Source of the DNA: DASXTB01 sp036505615 | GTDB taxonomy: Bacteria > Acidobacteriota > UBA6911 > JACQSX01 | Assembly (NCBI GenBank): GCA_036505615.1 | Contig: DASXTB010000163.1 | Coordinates: 1 to 8,097, forward strand | Length of the DNA stretch: 8,097 nt | Reading direction: 5' to 3' | In this document: positions 6,983 through 8,097 of the stretch, in pieces | Layout of the letters: every line of letters begins with the position of its first letter | How positions within the stretch are numbered: position 1 is the stretch's first letter | Translations under genes and position numbers: made by a program | The notes under the pieces: model-generated | What the model saw: only the letters and a program-made list of their open reading frames with translations | Database searches by the model: none | What the model was told of the DNA's origin: nothing

Positions 6983-7046
6983 GTGTCCTTTGGTGTCTTT
7001 GGTGGTCAAAACGCGGTTTACCACAAAGGACACCAAGGACACGGCG
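6983..7046. repeat. Nonamer-period palindrome downstream of the isomerase gene
   Basis: Right arm units are accacaaag (7020), gacaccaag (7029) and gacacggcg (7038). The left arm carries gtgtc at 6983 and 6993 and gtggt at 7002. The arms pair imperfectly around a 13-nt loop (7007-7019). It lies about 50 nt after the isomerase stop, so it could act as a 3' hairpin for that transcript. Confidence 0.75.
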
Positions 7047-7237
7047 GGCAACGGATACGTGAGATTGTGGTCGTGGGCGAACACGGCTTTACGTCTCAAC
7101 CAAGTCATTGGAACAAAGTTCGCCACGAATAATGCGGGCTGGGGGAGCTGGATCCATCGATCCAAATCCTTACTTTCGATAAGAGAATAAGAAGCGAAGT
7201 CGAGCCAGTTCGATGAAATCTTTGTGCTCCGAGCGAG

Positions 7238-7487
7238 AGGCCGTCTTCAGCGGCCTTTCCCGCAGGGTTTCAGCCCCGGCCCTTCCGAGGCCGGGGACTA
7301 ATGGCGAGCGTAATCATCATCGTACAGGCCGTTTCAACGGCCTTTTCTTCATCCCCGCCGGCGTTTACCAGCTGGCTGCTCATCGGGACTTTCTACGCGT
7401 TCCAATCTGGCGTTTAACGTTCCTCGAGCACAGCTTGCAAGGCCGGGGCTGAAACCCTGCGGGAAAGGCCGCTGAAAGCGGCCTCCT
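7238..7487. repeat. MITE-like element with 36-nt perfect inverted arms
   Basis: Bases 7246-7281 are the exact reverse complement of 7441-7476, separated by 159 bp. Each arm also holds its own hairpins, for example ccccggcc/ggccgggg (7274-7281 with 7289-7296) on the left and gccgctgaaagcggc (7469-7483) on the right. The left part is a homologue of 5549-5697, including the aggccg-tttcaa-cggcct hairpin. No protein is encoded inside, as expected for a non-autonomous element moved by a transposase elsewhere. Target-site duplications were not obvious. Confidence 0.75.
7326..7346 (+). terminator. Terminator-like hairpin inside the repeat element
   Basis: A 6-bp stem aggccg/cggcct with loop tttcaa is followed by TTT. 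The equivalent hairpin at 5635-5656 is followed by TTTTT, so the structure is conserved between copies. It could terminate read-through from the isomerase gene, but it is nearly 400 nt past the stop and may simply be part of the repeat. Confidence 0.4.
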
Positions 7488-7504
7488 GACATTCTTTGTG
7501 TTCC

Positions 7505-7572
7505 GTTGTGTCCATCGTGTCCTTTGTGGTTCAAGAAAGCTTGACCACTACGGACACAGTGGACACAACGGG
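7505..7572. repeat. Nonamer-period palindrome
   Basis: The left arm has gtgtc at 7508 and 7517 and gtggt at 7526; the right arm has accactacg (7544), gacacagtg (7553) and gacacaacg (7562). The 9-nt phase is exact on both sides. The centre tcaag-aaag-cttga closes a hairpin with arms of about 30 nt. It is closely related to the copy at 5751-5807, sharing cctttgtggttcaa and aaagctt. Confidence 0.82.
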
Positions 7573-7653
7573 CTTTTAATATTCTCTCGGCGAACGCCCT
7601 GCAAGTCCGGCGCTACTTCTCGAGGCTTTCATCTTCCTTTTCGTTGACTGTTT

Positions 7654-7688
7654 CTTGACTAGCGACCTTTGACTTGCGACCTGCGACT
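7654..7688. repeat. Heptamer tandem array at the Gfo/Idh/MocA gene 3' end
   Basis: Five 7-nt units: cttgact, agcgacc, tttgact, tgcgacc, tgcgact, ending 3 nt from the TAA stop (7692-7694 on the complement). The segment 7668-7690 matches the reverse complement of 2737-2759 at 22 of 23 positions, so the same composite word sits at two loci. Confidence 0.82.
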
Positions 7689-7691
7689 TTT

Positions 7692-8097
7692 TTAAACTCT
7701 CACCCACTTCTTATTTGCAGCCGATTTTTCGATCGCGTCGAGCACTCGTTGATTCTTCACTCCATCTTCAAAATTGGGCGTAGGCAGCTTCTCATCGGCA
7801 ATTCCTTCCAATAAGTCATAAACCGTGTGAGTGAACGTGTGCTCGTAGCCGATGATATGTCCTGGTGGCCACCAGGCTTTCACGTACGGATGATGGGCTG
7901 CTTCGGTGACCATGACATTGTGAAAGCCCTGAACGGATCCTGAGTCTGACCTGAGGAAAACCTCCAGCTCATTCAAGCGCTCCAGATTGAAGGCCACGCT
8001 TCCCTTGCTGCCGTTGATTTCGAATCGGTTGTAGTTCTTTCGTCCGGTGGCAAAACGCGTCGCCTCGATGGTTCCCAGAGCGCCATTGTCGAACCGA
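7692..8097 (-). CDS. Gfo/Idh/MocA family oxidoreductase, C-terminal part
   Basis: The visible 134 residues are the end of a longer protein whose start lies beyond the right edge; the frame is open to the boundary. The GTG at 7997 is an internal Val, because the conserved sequence continues upstream of it as RFDNGALGTIEATRFATGRK and then NRFEINGSKGS. These segments belong to the C-terminal substrate-binding beta-sheet domain of the family (DNGALGTIEATR and INGSKGSVAFNLE are characteristic). The N-terminal NAD(P) Rossmann domain is not visible; full proteins are typically about 350-400 residues. Members oxidise or reduce sugars, inositols or keto-sugars, usually in the cytoplasm. The gene converges on the isomerase-like gene, a common partner. 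Substrate and cofactor are unknown. Confidence 0.85.
   Translation of the reverse strand, partial: RFDNGALGTIEATRFATGRKNYNRFEINGSKGSVAFNLERLNELEVFLRSDSGSVQGFHNVMVTEAAHHPYVKAWWPPGHIIGYEHTFTHTVYDLLEGIADEKLPTPNFEDGVKNQRVLDAIEKSAANKKWVRV

Larger units (their letters stand above)
6932..7691. other. Repeat-filled intergenic region between convergent genes
   Basis: No credible gene is seen in these 760 bp between the ends of the isomerase-like gene and the Gfo/Idh/MocA gene. The stretch is largely two nonamer palindromes, the 36-nt inverted-arm element and a heptamer array. The segment 7047-7237 shows no repeat or recognisable signal. Open frames across it are translations of palindromes. Confidence 0.7.

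Noticed and set aside
7213..7534. Open frames on both strands across the inverted-arm element
   Set aside because: Their sequence is the GC-rich palindromes read as protein; the homologous copy near 5549-5697 does not preserve the same product.
7692..7997. Complete 101-residue protein starting at GTG 7997
   Set aside because: The same frame stays open to the window edge and encodes conserved Gfo/Idh/MocA sequence upstream, so the gene is partial and GTG is internal.

Overview
The window reads as soil-type bacterial chromosome, most likely Acidobacteriota (inferred from protein style and from intergenic DNA packed with short inverted repeats; no rRNA or marker gene is present). It holds six genes. 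Four lie on the minus strand at 66-5385 and form two periplasmic sugar or polyol dehydrogenase pairs. A sugar phosphate isomerase/epimerase-like gene is on the plus strand at 5918-6931. The C-terminal part of a Gfo/Idh/MocA oxidoreductase runs off the right edge on the minus strand.

In transcription order the minus-strand block is: Tat-signal small subunit (5385-4774), GMC flavoprotein (4547-2865), second GMC flavoprotein (2692-1001), second Tat-signal small subunit (731-66). The order is mirrored: small, large, large, small. Neither GMC protein has a signal peptide, whereas both small subunits carry a twin-arginine leader. The likely model is that each small subunit binds a folded FAD-loaded GMC subunit and carries it through the Tat translocon. 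Both GMC proteins keep the GxGxxG FAD fold, the C-terminal His...Asn catalytic pair, and a CxxCxxCxxxC cluster suggesting an Fe-S centre. No cytochrome c subunit is visible, so the electron acceptor is unknown.

The divergent isomerase-like gene and the convergent Gfo/Idh/MocA gene fit sugar catabolism. Together with the GMC pairs they resemble gene sets that process 3-keto-sugars or glycosides, but the substrate cannot be read from the sequence.

The most striking content is between the genes. Almost every gap holds one of three kinds of palindromic repeat: (a) arrays with a strict 7-nt period that start at or within about 10 nt of the stop codon of all five minus-strand genes; (b) arrays with a 9-nt period built on a GACAC/ACCAC word, arranged as inverted arms; (c) a GC-rich multi-hairpin element, present once as a single copy (about 5549-5697) and once with 36-nt perfect inverted arms (7246-7476). 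No tRNA, rRNA, CRISPR, transposase or phage gene was seen.
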